A stretch of 64,000 nucleotides of DNA, from assembly GCF_016918035.1 (NCBI RefSeq), contig NZ_JAERWK010000023.1, positions 142,261-206,260 on the forward strand. The letters are read 5' to 3'. Both the position numbers and the translations under genes were made by a program. Positions 1 to 10,400 of the stretch are shown here, one piece after another. The DNA comes from Nakamurella leprariae (GTDB lineage Bacteria > Actinomycetota > Actinomycetes > Mycobacteriales > Nakamurellaceae). Each line of letters begins with the position of its first letter. Position 1 is the first letter of the stretch. The notes beneath the pieces are model-generated. The model made no database searches. It had not been told where the DNA came from and saw only the letters and a program-made list of their open reading frames with translations.

Positions 1-779
1 CCGTCCAGCGTGCAGCCGGCGTCGGCGGCCAGTTGGGTCTGCGGGTCGACGCCGACGGCGGTGAGCACCAGGTCGGCGGTCACGGACCGGCCGTCCTCGA
101 GGTGCACCGCGCGGCCGTCCTCGATGGCGGCGACGTGCGCGTCGCCGATGAGGTGCACGCCGGCGTCGGCGAGCCAGGTGGCGATGCGCTCGGCGGCGGC
201 CTGGCCGAGCCGGTGTCGCTGCGGCAGCGGTTCGGACGAGACCATGGTGACCGCGAGGCCGCGCAGGGCCAGTGACATGGCGGCCTCGCAGCCGATGAAC
301 CCGGACCCGACCACCACCGCACTGGCCGCGCGCTCGGCCCGGCCGCGGAGCTCCTGGGCCTGGTCCAGGAACCGCAGCTGCAGCACGTCCGGGTGGCCGC
401 CGCCGGGGATCGGCAGCACCGCGGGCCGGCAGCCGGTGGCCAGCACGCACTGCTCGTACGCGACGGAACGGCCGGAGGCGGTGCGGGCCACCCGGGCGCC
501 CGCGTCCAGCGAGACGACCGGATCGTCCAGCCACAGCTCGATGTCGTGTTCCTCGTAGTAACCGCGCCCGTCCAGCCACAACTCGGCCTCATCGGTCTCG
601 CCGCGCAGGTAGTCCTTGGACAGCGGCGGCCGGTTGTACGGCTGCGCCTGGTCGTCGCTGACCAGCAGCACCCGGCCGGGGCCGTCGTCGTCGCGGTACC
701 CGGCCACGGCGGAGTGGCCGGCGGGGCCGCCGCCGATGACCAGGAGGTGCACGTGGTCGTACGCCGTTGTCGATGCCAT
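1..779 (-). CDS. FAD-dependent ferredoxin reductase-type oxidoreductase (3' end outside window)
   Basis: Pyridine nucleotide-disulfide oxidoreductase that would move electrons from NAD(P)H through FAD to a ferredoxin, typically for a cytochrome P450 or Rieske oxygenase. The first 259 residues are visible. Near residue 15 is the FAD Rossmann motif VIGGGPAGHSA; YNRPPLSKDYLRGE near 48 is typical of rubredoxin/ferredoxin reductases; a second dinucleotide fold with VVVGSGFIGCEAAMSLA lies near 150. The ATG at 779 is chosen because homologues begin directly with the FAD fold. The C-terminus runs off the left edge, so the partner ferredoxin cannot be seen. Family confident, substrate unknown. Confidence 0.85.
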   Translation of the reverse strand, partial: MASTTAYDHVHLLVIGGGPAGHSAVAGYRDDDGPGRVLLVSDDQAQPYNRPPLSKDYLRGETDEAELWLDGRGYYEEHDIELWLDDPVVSLDAGARVARTASGRSVAYEQCVLATGCRPAVLPIPGGGHPDVLQLRFLDQAQELRGRAERAASAVVVGSGFIGCEAAMSLALRGLAVTMVSSEPLPQRHRLGQAAAERIATWLADAGVHLIGDAHVAAIEDGRAVHLEDGRSVTADLVLTAVGVDPQTQLAADAGCTLD

Positions 780-935
780 GCCGGTCTCGTTCCCCGTTCG
801 GTCGTGTGCCGCTCACGGACCGTACGCCGCACTTGACCACTGCGGGCGACTGCGCGGCCACTGCGGCGTCGGTAGCGTCGAGGGTTCGGTCGGCGGCCGG
901 GTGGCCGCCGGCAGCGGACGACATCGGGGGATGCC

Positions 936-1991
<1,056 letters not shown>

Positions 1992-2004
1992 GCGAGTTCG
2001 GCGT

Positions 2005-2751
2005 TCAGACCCGGGCGGGGCGCACCGGGTCCTGTCCGGTCTCGGTGACCTGCCGCGCCACGTCGTGCAGCTTGGCGTTGCTCTCCTGCGAGGCCCGGAC
2101 CAGCAGGGCGAACGCCCGATCGGCGGTGATCTTGTAGCGCTCCATCAGGACGCCCTTGGCCTGACCGATGAGGTCCCGGTTGGCCAGCGCCGAACGCATG
2201 TGGTGTTGCTGCTGGGCGCCCATCATGGCGATCGCCGCGTGGCTGGCCAGCAGGAGACCGACCTGCTCGGCCTCGTTGTCGAAGGCGTGCGGCTCCTCGG
2301 CGTACAGATTCAGCGCGCCCAGGTCGCGGTCCCGGACGAACAGCTGGAACGACAGCATCGAGCGCACGCCCAGCTCGGCGGCGCGCTGCGCGAACTGCGG
2401 CCAGCGCTGCTCGGCGGACATGTCCTCGACGCGGACGGTGGCGTCGTCCCTGATGGCGTCCAGGCACGGGCCCTGGTCGGTGTCGTACTGCGCCTGGTCG
2501 ACCCGCTCGACCAGGTCGCTGGAGCCGGCGGGCGTCGTGATCGTGCGCTTCTCGATGAGCATGACGCCGGCGTGCGCCGCGCCCGGGATGTTGTCCACGG
2601 CGGCGCGCACGATGCGCTGCAACGTCTCGTCGAGGTCGGGTTCGGCCTCCAGCGACCGGGCCAGGTCGCTGAGGCGCTGGGCGAGTCCGGCGTCCGCGGA
2701 CGCGCCACTGCTGGTGTGGCCGCGGACGTCGCCGGCCCGGTCGTCGGTCAT
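2005..2751 (-). CDS. GAF-ANTAR domain transcription antitermination regulator
   Basis: Probable RNA-binding antiterminator. A GAF sensor domain covers about residues 30-165 and an ANTAR three-helix domain about 180-240 ([17 protein letters not shown] followed by the typical A..LL...S...N.KL..VA). The frame is open up to 2826, but the ATG at 2751 is preferred because AGGAG lies five bases before it. The gene converges on the diguanylate cyclase with 13 bp between stops. ANTAR proteins in actinomycetes bind dual-hairpin RNA leaders; no such target was identified in this window. Family call is firm, ligand and targets unknown. Confidence 0.9.
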   Translation of the reverse strand: MTDDRAGDVRGHTSSGASADAGLAQRLSDLARSLEAEPDLDETLQRIVRAAVDNIPGAAHAGVMLIEKRTITTPAGSSDLVERVDQAQYDTDQGPCLDAIRDDATVRVEDMSAEQRWPQFAQRAAELGVRSMLSFQLFVRDRDLGALNLYAEEPHAFDNEAEQVGLLLASHAAIAMMGAQQQHHMRSALANRDLIGQAKGVLMERYKITADRAFALLVRASQESNAKLHDVARQVTETGQDPVRPARV

Positions 2752-2957
2752 GACAGCTCCTGGCGATGTCACGGGCCCGGGACCGCAGGGTTGTGGATCG
2801 GCCGCCGTGATCGCATCCAACGGCACAGGTTACTGAACCGATCGCCGGCGGGCCAAAGTCCTTCGCGGCGCCCCAAGGATCCGCCACGCTGAGTTCTCGC
2901 CCCTTTTACAGGGTGCTCCATACCGTCACCGGACGTGACGATGCGGGGTGGCGTTCG

Positions 2958-5042
2958 ATGGTGAAGCAGCACAGCAGTGGGGATCCGACCCCGGAAGATC
3001 ATCCGGCGGAGTCTGCCGGTGACGCGGCGGAGCCGACGACGGCCGGGTCGGACCGGGTTCCCGGGTCGGGTCCCAGCGGGAGCGCCGAGAGCCCGGAGAG
3101 CCCGGCGAGCCCAGAGGACTCCGAGACCGCCGACCGGTTCGCCATCCGGACGTACCAGCCGCCGACCGGCGGGGTGCAGTTCGCCGAGCGGCGGAAGCTG
3201 ACCCCGCAGGAGCGGGCCGAGCGCCGGGAGCGGCGCCGCAAGCGCACCCGTCGGCAGCGGATCCTGTCCTGGTCGATGATCGGGCTGGGCGTGCTGATCA
3301 TCGGCTCGATCGCGTGGGTGGGCTGGCGGACGTACCAGGCCTACACCCACCTGACCGCGGCGGCCGAGCACGTCAGCGACCTGCAGGGCGAGCTGGACGA
3401 CCTGGCCGCGATCGATCGGGATGCGACGGCGCGGACGGTGGCCGCTCTGCGGGAGGAGGCGTCGGCGGCGCGCAGCGCGGTGGACGATCCGCTGTACCGG
3501 GCGGCCACCGTGGTGCCGTGGGTGGGCGACCAGCTGGACGCGGTGCGCGAGGTCGGTCTGGTGGTCGACGCGCTGTCCACCGAGGTGATGCCCTCGATGG
3601 TGCAGATCACCGACACCCTCGACCCGTCGGTGCTGGCACCCGAGGACAGCACCATCGACCTGGCCCCGATCCAGGCAGCGGCGCCGCTGCTCCAGCGGGC
3701 CGACGAGGTGGTGAACGACTCGCGGCAGCGGATGGCCGCCATCGACCGGTCGGACCTGGTCGGGCCGGTGAACGAGGCGGTCCTGGAGCTGTGGGGCAAG
3801 CTCGACCAGGCGGCCGGCATCACCGGCACGGGGGCGCGGGCCGCCCGGCTGCTGCCGCCGATGCTCGGCGCGGACGGGCCACGCACGTACCTGGTGGCCT
3901 TCCAGAACCTGGCCGAGCCGCGGGCCACCGGCGGCATCTTCGGCTCGTACGCGTTGGTGCAGGCCGACCAGGGTCGGGTGAGGATCCTCGACCAAGGTGC
4001 GGCCAGCCGGACGCTGGGCACGTTCGACCCGCCGATCGCCACCATCAGCCCGGAGCAGCGGGCGCTGTACTCGAACCTGATGACGATCTATCCGCAGGAC
4101 GTCAACTTCACCCCCGACTTCCCGACCGCAGCCTCGCTGTTCGCGCAGATGTACACGGCGCGCAAGGGCACGGCGATCGACGGGGTGCTGGCGGTGGATC
4201 CGGTGGTGCTCTCGTACCTGATGAAGGGCAGTGAGCCGATCGACGTGGGAGGCGGGGTCACGCTCACCGCGGACAACGTGGCCCAGGTGCTGATGTCGGA
4301 CGTCTATGCGAAGTTCCCGGACCTGCGCCAGCAGAACGACCGCGACGATTACCTGGCCGCCGCCACGGCGCTGGCCTTCAACCGGGTGGCCTCGGGCGCA
4401 GCGAACGCCTCCGCAATGGTGGACGGCCTGGCTCAGGGCGTCCGGGAGCGCCGGGTGATGCTGTGGAGCGCGGACACGACCGAACAGGCCGACATCGGCG
4501 CCACCATGCTGGCCGGGGCGCTGTCCACCGACGTCGAGCAGCCGACCATCGGGGTGTTCCTGAACGACGGCACCGGGGCCAAGCTCGGCTACTACCTGCA
4601 CCAGGACGTGGCCGTCACCGAGGGCAAGTGCGCCGACGACGGTCGGCGGGAACTGCTGGTCGACGTGACCTTGCGGTACGACGCGCCGTCGTCGGGCCTG
4701 CCCGAGTACGTACTGGGTCTGCAGAAGGCGGGCACGGCGTACGTGCTGCAGACCAACGTGACCGCCTTCGCGCCGGTGGGTGGCGGCGTGGTGCGGGTGC
4801 TCAAGGACGACGGCATCGCGACCTTCACGCGCTCGCAGGACCAGTCGCGCGAGGCTGCCTGGACCACGGTGCAGCTGGCGCCGGGGGAGTCGACCACGGT
4901 GCAGTTCACGGTGCTCGGGCCGGTCGAGGGCGCCGGAACGGCGAGCGACGTGACGCCGGACCTGGTGTTGACGCCGGGCGTCCACACCACCTCGACGTCC
5001 ATCGACACGTATCGCACCTGTCGCCTCCCGGACGCTGCGTGA
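2958..5042 (+). CDS. DUF4012 domain membrane protein (polysaccharide-cluster associated)
   Basis: A 694-residue protein: a disordered acidic/proline-rich N-terminus to about residue 70, a basic stretch, one transmembrane helix near 105-127, and a large extracytoplasmic region with the DUF4012 core (FQNLAEPRATGGIFGSYAL, then the DVNFTPDFPTAASLFA region). DUF4012 proteins are common beside actinobacterial exopolysaccharide genes and resemble LytR-CpsA-Psr-neighbour proteins, but their reaction is not established. The ATG at 2958 is chosen over an earlier in-frame start because it begins the polar tail typical of the family; its ribosome site is weak. It opens cluster A. Confidence 0.82.
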   Translation: MVKQHSSGDPTPEDHPAESAGDAAEPTTAGSDRVPGSGPSGSAESPESPASPEDSETADRFAIRTYQPPTGGVQFAERRKLTPQERAERRERRRKRTRRQRILSWSMIGLGVLIIGSIAWVGWRTYQAYTHLTAAAEHVSDLQGELDDLAAIDRDATARTVAALREEASAARSAVDDPLYRAATVVPWVGDQLDAVREVGLVVDALSTEVMPSMVQITDTLDPSVLAPEDSTIDLAPIQAAAPLLQRADEVVNDSRQRMAAIDRSDLVGPVNEAVLELWGKLDQAAGITGTGARAARLLPPMLGADGPRTYLVAFQNLAEPRATGGIFGSYALVQADQGRVRILDQGAASRTLGTFDPPIATISPEQRALYSNLMTIYPQDVNFTPDFPTAASLFAQMYTARKGTAIDGVLAVDPVVLSYLMKGSEPIDVGGGVTLTADNVAQVLMSDVYAKFPDLRQQNDRDDYLAAATALAFNRVASGAANASAMVDGLAQGVRERRVMLWSADTTEQADIGATMLAGALSTDVEQPTIGVFLNDGTGAKLGYYLHQDVAVTEGKCADDGRRELLVDVTLRYDAPSSGLPEYVLGLQKAGTAYVLQTNVTAFAPVGGGVVRVLKDDGIATFTRSQDQSREAAWTTVQLAPGESTTVQFTVLGPVEGAGTASDVTPDLVLTPGVHTTSTSIDTYRTCRLPDAA

Positions 5043-5345
5043 GCCTGCATTCACACGTCTGTCACGCAGCGTTCCGGGTCGGGAACGATCTGTGACCGAC
5101 AGCACAGATTGACCTGTCGGGGATGTGAAGCCGGTGTTCGGTCGCGCATCGTCACGGTGCGTAGCGCCAGCGGCGAGTCCAGCAGCTCTCGAAAGGATGA
5201 CAACAAAACCTTCGAGTCGATTTCCGTGGCAGCAAGCAGCATCTGCTCATCCAACATCAACTTCACATCGGGCGAGACCCACATATGCTCCCTTCGTCGG
5301 AAGCTCTGGGGGGCAGGCGGATTGCCCGCAGGGAACAGCACGTCG
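5043..5345. other. Gene-free leader region with unusually low GC
   Basis: About 300 bases without a convincing gene. CGTTCC/GGAACG at 5070-5087 can form a small hairpin just after the DUF4012 stop. From about 5190 to 5290 the sequence is clearly AT-richer than its surroundings, which suggests a promoter and a long untranslated leader for the LAxTG protein. No riboswitch consensus was recognised. Confidence 0.4.
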
Positions 5346-5363
5346 ATGGGGGCGGAAAACCAC

Positions 5364-6290
5364 ATGCTGCGCAAACTCGTTACACCTCTGCTTGCGATGC
5401 CGATCGCGTTCGTCGCGATCTCCGGCGTCGCGACCGCTGCGCCGACCGATGACTATCCGGCACCGGCGCCCGGCGCCGAGCCGGTCGTGTCCGCCGGTGG
5501 CGTCGGCGAGACGGCCGTCGTGGCCGTGCCGGCGAACTCCTTCATCCCGGGCGAAGAGGTCGCCTACACCATCGAGGGCCCGTCGATCGGTGGTGGCGCC
5601 GGTCAGGCGTTCCCGCTGAAGATGGAGACCATCACCGGTACGGCGGTCGCGGGGGCCGACGGCTCGGTGGCCATCTCCTTCACGCCGCTGGCCGAAGGCA
5701 CCTACACGGTCACCTTCACCGGTCTGACCAGCGGCCGGTCGGTGTCGGTGTCGGTTCCGGTCGGCGACGACGTCGCCGGTCCGGGCGACGGTGACGGTGA
5801 CGGTGACGGCAACGTGGGTGTGGTCATCGGGACCAACAACGGCACCGTGATCATCAACAACGGCACCCTGATCATGGGCGACGGCTTCATCGCCAACGAG
5901 CCGATCACCGTGACCGTGGTCTACGTGAACGGCGATGTCGAGACCTACGCGGTGGCTGCCGACAACGGCGGCGTGGTGAACTTCACCGTCACGCCGAAGC
6001 ACACCGGCAAGACCGTGGTGAAGGTGACGGGCGACAAGTCCGGCTCTTGGGGCTCCAAGACGGTCTACGTCGAGGACGAGACCTGGACCGAGGTCTCCAG
6101 CACCACCACCGCGGCCTACGTCAAGGGTGCCTCCGGCACCTACGCCAGCAGCTCGGGCCTGGCCAACACCGGCGCCAGCGTCGCGGCTCCGCTGGCCATC
6201 GGCGGCACCGCGCTGGTCGCCGGCCTGGGTCTGCTGTTCTTCGGCACCCGGGGTGCGATCCGTCGGCGGGGGACGCACGTCTCCAGCTGA
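5364..6290 (+). CDS. Secreted, LAxTG-anchored surface protein
   Basis: A 308-residue exported protein of unknown function. It has an N-terminal signal peptide (hydrophobic core to about residue 22, cleavage likely after ATAA), two Ig-like beta-rich modules, and a Gly-Asp repeat (DGDGDGDG) linker between them. The C-terminus has a sorting signal: LANTG, then a hydrophobic segment, then a basic tail RRRG. LAxTG is the motif used by class E sortases of actinomycetes, so covalent wall attachment is expected; no sortase gene is in the window. Another in-frame ATG at 5346 is possible. A strong hairpin terminator follows. Its place between DUF4012 and the chain-length kinase suggests a structural role in the envelope. 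Confidence 0.8.
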   Translation: MLRKLVTPLLAMPIAFVAISGVATAAPTDDYPAPAPGAEPVVSAGGVGETAVVAVPANSFIPGEEVAYTIEGPSIGGGAGQAFPLKMETITGTAVAGADGSVAISFTPLAEGTYTVTFTGLTSGRSVSVSVPVGDDVAGPGDGDGDGDGNVGVVIGTNNGTVIINNGTLIMGDGFIANEPITVTVVYVNGDVETYAVAADNGGVVNFTVTPKHTGKTVVKVTGDKSGSWGSKTVYVEDETWTEVSSTTTAAYVKGASGTYASSSGLANTGASVAAPLAIGGTALVAGLGLLFFGTRGAIRRRGTHVSS

Positions 6291-6304
6291 CGCTGTCTGA
6301 TCCT

Positions 6305-6340
6305 GACAACGCCCGGACCCGTTTGGGTCCGGGCGTTGTC
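6305..6340 (+). terminator. Perfect 16-bp stem terminator
   Basis: Bases 6305-6320 pair without mismatch with 6325-6340 around a GTTT loop, 14 bases after the LAxTG gene stop. There is no U-tract, as is common in high-GC actinomycetes. It probably separates the surface-protein transcript from the polysaccharide operon. Confidence 0.85.
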
Positions 6341-6495
6341 GCGTCTCGGGAGCAGCGTGCTGTCGGGCTTGCCGCGGACGCCCGGTTCTCACGCGGACCA
6401 TAACCGGCGGTTGGGAAGATCCTGGGGATCGTTCCAGGACCGGGTGCGACCCGAGCGCTGAGGACGAGGCAGTGGCGGCAGAGCGAAGGACGGCA

Positions 6496-7971
6496 ATGAA
6501 CTATCGGACCTGGGTTCGCGGTCTTCGGAAGTACTGGTGGGTCGTGCTCATCTGCACCGTGGTCGGTGCGGGAGTCGGGACGATCATCACCGTCGCAACC
6601 ACGCCGCAGTACGCAAGCTCGGTCACGTTCTTCGTCCGGACGCCCACCGACCAGTTGGGCGGCGCGTACCAGGGCGATCAGTTCGCGCAGAAGCGGGTCA
6701 ACTCCTACGCGCAGCTCGCCAAGAGCGGACGTCTCGGTCAGATGATCGCAGACGACACGCAGATCGACCTGAGCGCCGATCAGATCTCGAGCCGGATCAC
6801 CGCCCGCGGTGATCTCAACACCGTGCTACTGAACCTGACCGTCACCGACACCGACCCGGAGCGGTCACTCGAGATCGCTGAGTCGGCTTCGGTCCAGATG
6901 GTCGACCTGGTGTCGCAGATCGAGACCGCTCCGGGGGCAACCGATCCGGGCGTCAGCCTCGAGGTGACCTCCGCCGCGCGCCTAGAGGCGAGTCCGGTGA
7001 GCCCCGACGCGGTGTTGAACATCGGCTTGGCGACCCTGATCGGTTTGATCGTCGGCACCGCGCTCGCTGGCCTGCGGGAGATGACCGACACATCGGTGCG
7101 CACGCCCGAAGATGTCGAGGACGCGACGGGTTCCGGTGTGCTCGCGGTCATTCCCTTCGACGCCGAGGCCGGCGAATCGCCGCTCATCGTCGACACGCAT
7201 TCGCGATCCATACGCGCTGAGGCCTACCGACAGCTGCGCACCAACTTGGCCTTCGTCGACGTCGATCGTCCGATCCGACGGGTGCTGCTGACCTCCTCGG
7301 TCGCCGAGGAGGGCAAGTCCAGCACTGCGGTCAATCTTGCGGTCGCCTTCGCGGAGTCGGGGGAACGGACTCTGCTCATCGAAGCCGATCTCCGCCGCCC
7401 CCGGGTGGCCACGTACCTTGGTCTGGAGAGCGCAGTCGGACTGTCCGATGTCCTGGCGAATCGCGCTGAGCTGGACGACGTCCTGCAGCCGTGGGGCCGC
7501 GGCGGACTGACCGTGCTCCCGTGTGGGTCCATCCCGCCGAATCCGTCGGAGCTGTTGGCCAGCAGTGCGATGAGCAAATTGCTCGACGAGATCGACAAGA
7601 CGTTCTCGATGGTCGTCATCGACACCGCGCCGCTGCTGCCGGTCACGGACGCCGCCGTGCTCTCCACCAAGGTCGACGGTGCCGTCGTTGTCGTCCGACA
7701 CGGCCGGACGACTCGCCAACAGTTGCACACTTCGGCCGAATCACTGCGGGCCGTCGACGCACGGGTGCTCGGCACAATCCTCAACCGGGTCCCGATCTCC
7801 GGCGCGGATTCGTACTCGTACTACGGCTACGGGTCGTACCAGCCACACGAGAACACCTCGTCGCACTCAGCGGGCGATGCCGGCGGAGAGGTGTCGAGCG
7901 GCAAGCACCGTCCAGACGGCGGGGAGTCCGAGGTGGCCACCAGCCAGGTCGCCGTTCGCAGCGGGAAGTGA
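6496..7971 (+). CDS. Polysaccharide chain-length determinant fused to BY-kinase (Wzz-Wzc type)
   Basis: A 491-residue inner-membrane protein that combines a Wzz domain (transmembrane helices near residues 15-40 and 170-195) with a cytoplasmic bacterial tyrosine kinase. Kinase motifs are a deviant Walker A (AEEGKSS, about 268-276), Walker A' (LLIEADLRRP, about 293) and Walker B (MVVIDTAPLL, about 371). A C-terminal Tyr cluster YSYYGYGSY near 438 is the expected autophosphorylation site. Such proteins control polymer length by phosphorylation cycling. ATG 6496 is preferred over GTG 6472 because AAGGACGG precedes it at good spacing. The stop overlaps the flippase start. Confidence 0.92.
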   Translation: MNYRTWVRGLRKYWWVVLICTVVGAGVGTIITVATTPQYASSVTFFVRTPTDQLGGAYQGDQFAQKRVNSYAQLAKSGRLGQMIADDTQIDLSADQISSRITARGDLNTVLLNLTVTDTDPERSLEIAESASVQMVDLVSQIETAPGATDPGVSLEVTSAARLEASPVSPDAVLNIGLATLIGLIVGTALAGLREMTDTSVRTPEDVEDATGSGVLAVIPFDAEAGESPLIVDTHSRSIRAEAYRQLRTNLAFVDVDRPIRRVLLTSSVAEEGKSSTAVNLAVAFAESGERTLLIEADLRRPRVATYLGLESAVGLSDVLANRAELDDVLQPWGRGGLTVLPCGSIPPNPSELLASSAMSKLLDEIDKTFSMVVIDTAPLLPVTDAAVLSTKVDGAVVVVRHGRTTRQQLHTSAESLRAVDARVLGTILNRVPISGADSYSYYGYGSYQPHENTSSHSAGDAGGEVSSGKHRPDGGESEVATSQVAVRSGK

Positions 7972-9260
7972 TCTGTGTCAATGCTCGCTCCCCTGCCCGA
8001 ACTGTGGTGACACACCGCTCACCGCCGAAACCGCGGAGTCGACTGACCAGGCAGTTCGGTCTGGTCGCCTCCGGTCGCATCGTCGGGGCGGTCATTCAGG
8101 CGCTGAGTCTCGCCCTCCTCGCCCGCTGGGCCGGCCCGGACGATTTCGGTGTCGCCAGCGTGATGTTCGGACTGATCATCGTGCTGCAGGTCGCCACCGA
8201 CCTGGGCATCCCGACGTTCGTGCTTCGTCAGCGCGCAGCCGATCGGAATGATCCCACCGTGACTTCGGCCCTGCGCATCAACAGCCGTACTGCGCTGGCG
8301 TTGTGCGCCTTGGTCGCACTCGTGATCGTGGTGGGTGCGATGATCGACTCGACGTTCTGGTCGGTGTTGCCGCTCGCGGTCTGGGCCGCTGCGGATCGCA
8401 ACACAGACACGTGGTTGGGAGTCGCGCTCGCCGACGGGGACGCGCAGGTGAACGCGACGGTCGGCGTCGCGCGCCGGGTGCTCTCATGTGCGTCCTTCAT
8501 TCTGCTCGTGCTTCCTGGTGTTCCGCCTCTTCTCGCATTTTCTGCCGGATATGCGGTCGTGTCGCTCGCCATCAACGTGGCAGTCCACCGCTGGGTCCGT
8601 CACCGCCTCGTCGCCGACACCCGAACTCCGTTCCGTACCATCGTGGGCCAGTCGTTCGCCTACTGGGTCAATTCGGTCGGTACGCAGTTGCGCAATCTCG
8701 ACACCTTGATCGTCGGTACGATCGCCGGGTCAAGCCAGACGGCCTACTACGCGGCGGCGGCTCGAGTGACTGGGCCATTGCGCATCGTCCCGACGTCTCT
8801 GGCCACGGTGCTGGTCCCCGCGGTAGCACGCGGCCAGGCCGAGGGGGCCGGGCTCCGTCCGGTCATGAAGACCGTCGGAGTGGTCGTGGGCATGATGGCC
8901 CTCATCTACGGTGCGCTCGCAGCACTGGCGCCGGTGGCCGTGCCGCTGCTCCTCGGAGAGGGGTACCGCGACGCGGTGCTGCCGTTCCAGATCGTGGTCA
9001 TCTCACTGGTGCTCGCAGGGCTCGCATCGAATCTCGGCGGCGCGCTCCAAGGTCTCGGCCGCAAGCAGTTCGTCGCAATGGTGTCGGTGATCAGTACTGC
9101 ACTGTGCCTGGCCGGAGTCGCCATCGGGTCGATCTCCAGCGGTGCCGTGGGCGCAGCGATCGCTCTGGCCGCGTCATTCGCGCTCCAAGCAGTTCTCCTG
9201 GGAATCGCCCTCGCCCGCTCCGGATGCCGGGCGCCCGCGCACATGATCGAGGAGCTCTGA
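7968..9260 (+). CDS. Wzx-type lipid-linked oligosaccharide flippase
   Basis: A 430-residue polytopic membrane protein with around 12 hydrophobic segments and the start pattern of the polysaccharide-export/MATE-like fold (GRIVGAVIQALSLALLARWAGPDDFGVASV). It would flip undecaprenyl-diphosphate-linked repeat units to the outer face for polymerisation. The start is assigned at GTG 7968 because it forms a GTGA overlap with the kinase stop; GTG codons at 8004 and 8007 are alternatives. The assignment rests on hydropathy and neighbours; substrate unknown. Confidence 0.88.
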   Translation: MICVNARSPARTVVTHRSPPKPRSRLTRQFGLVASGRIVGAVIQALSLALLARWAGPDDFGVASVMFGLIIVLQVATDLGIPTFVLRQRAADRNDPTVTSALRINSRTALALCALVALVIVVGAMIDSTFWSVLPLAVWAAADRNTDTWLGVALADGDAQVNATVGVARRVLSCASFILLVLPGVPPLLAFSAGYAVVSLAINVAVHRWVRHRLVADTRTPFRTIVGQSFAYWVNSVGTQLRNLDTLIVGTIAGSSQTAYYAAAARVTGPLRIVPTSLATVLVPAVARGQAEGAGLRPVMKTVGVVVGMMALIYGALAALAPVAVPLLLGEGYRDAVLPFQIVVISLVLAGLASNLGGALQGLGRKQFVAMVSVISTALCLAGVAIGSISSGAVGAAIALAASFALQAVLLGIALARSGCRAPAHMIEEL

Positions 9261-9263
9261 CTG

Positions 9264-10400
9264 GTGGACATCTTCTACAGTGCGGTCGCACAACAGGAGA
9301 ACCTGGGCGATGTCGTGATCCGGGCCGTCGCGCTGGCGTGGATCAACGCTTCAGGGCGCCACAAGATCCACGTGCTCGCAACAGGAATGGCGGACGACTA
9401 CCTCGATGCCGCCGTCGGTCGGCCGGCACCGGATGCGATCGTCCATCGCAGTGACCGGGAGTACATCGCGAGCTGGGGTGCCTCCTTGCGGCAGGGGGAG
9501 GCCGGACTTGTCTTCGCGCCGGGCCCCAGGTCGGCGGCCGGGTCGCGCGGCGCTGTCGGCGCTGCGGCTCGGGCCTGGATGTTGGCCGCGGTCACCCGCA
9601 GCCGACGGGGTTCGGTCGTCGGGATCGGTGGCGCCCTGAGCGGACGCAACGCGCTTGCGGTTCAGCTGCATCGCCGAACGGCCGGACGAGCTGAGTTCTA
9701 CGGTGTACGCGACCCCGTCAGCTGCCAGTTGATCGGTGTCCGTGCCCACCTGGTGCCGGACGTGGCGCTCGACATGACACGTGCGTTGGGCTTGGACTCT
9801 CGGAACGAGAGCGATCGGTACGTCGCGATCTCGCTCCGCGACCCCCGGGCAGTACCCCTGAGCAACCTTCGACACCTGATGCAGCGAAGCCGCAAGCAGG
9901 GCCTGGAGCCTGTGATCGTCACGCAGGTCCGACGCGACGAGGCAGGTCATCAGGCGCTCGCCGATGCGCTCGGAATCGAACACGTCGGCTGGTGCGGGCG
10001 TTCCACCGGCGACCAACTCGACAGGGTCCTCAGCACCTACCGATCGTCCGCCCTGGTCGTCAGTGATCGATTGCACGCCTGTGTGTTCGGCGGAATGGCC
10101 GGCGCGCTGGTCGTCAACGCCGAGCAGCGGCCGGGCGGGAAGATCGACCGGACGTTGTCCTGGTTCATGGATCCGATACCGCTCCGACGGTTGATCGACG
10201 GCGACCTGCGTGACGACTGGTCGCCGTTGTCTTCGCTCAGGGACGTCCAGGCGGCCCGGTTGGTGGTGGCGGACGAGCTCCTGCAACGAGGTCGCCGGGC
10301 GGCGGTCGCGGCCTTGGAACACGTCGACGGAACTCCGGGCGACGGATCGGATCGACCAGGCCCGCCGATCACCGCGAATCGGACCGGTCATGCCGGTTGA
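9264..10400 (+). CDS. Polysaccharide pyruvyltransferase family protein
   Basis: Predicted to transfer pyruvate from phosphoenolpyruvate onto a sugar of the repeat unit as a ketal, adding negative charge. The 378-residue protein shows the family's N-terminal NLGD motif (residues 13-16) and the C-terminal SDRLHACVFGGMAG segment, which corresponds to the conserved S.RLH signature. The GTG start lies three bases after the flippase stop. The C-terminal 30 residues are disordered and overlap the polymerase start by 11 bases, so the tail may be dispensable. The acceptor sugar cannot be inferred. Confidence 0.88.
   Translation: MDIFYSAVAQQENLGDVVIRAVALAWINASGRHKIHVLATGMADDYLDAAVGRPAPDAIVHRSDREYIASWGASLRQGEAGLVFAPGPRSAAGSRGAVGAAARAWMLAAVTRSRRGSVVGIGGALSGRNALAVQLHRRTAGRAEFYGVRDPVSCQLIGVRAHLVPDVALDMTRALGLDSRNESDRYVAISLRDPRAVPLSNLRHLMQRSRKQGLEPVIVTQVRRDEAGHQALADALGIEHVGWCGRSTGDQLDRVLSTYRSSALVVSDRLHACVFGGMAGALVVNAEQRPGGKIDRTLSWFMDPIPLRRLIDGDLRDDWSPLSSLRDVQAARLVVADELLQRGRRAAVAALEHVDGTPGDGSDRPGPPITANRTGHAG

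Noticed and set aside
2769..5105. A 778-codon open frame antisense to the DUF4012 gene.
   Set aside because: Arg/Gly/His/Gln-rich composition typical of GC-rich shadow frames; no domain, and the opposite strand encodes a clear family.
5043..5363. A riboswitch in the AT-richer leader of the LAxTG protein.
   Set aside because: No match to the c-di-GMP, c-di-AMP (ydaO), SAM or cobalamin consensus could be traced; only small hairpins were seen.
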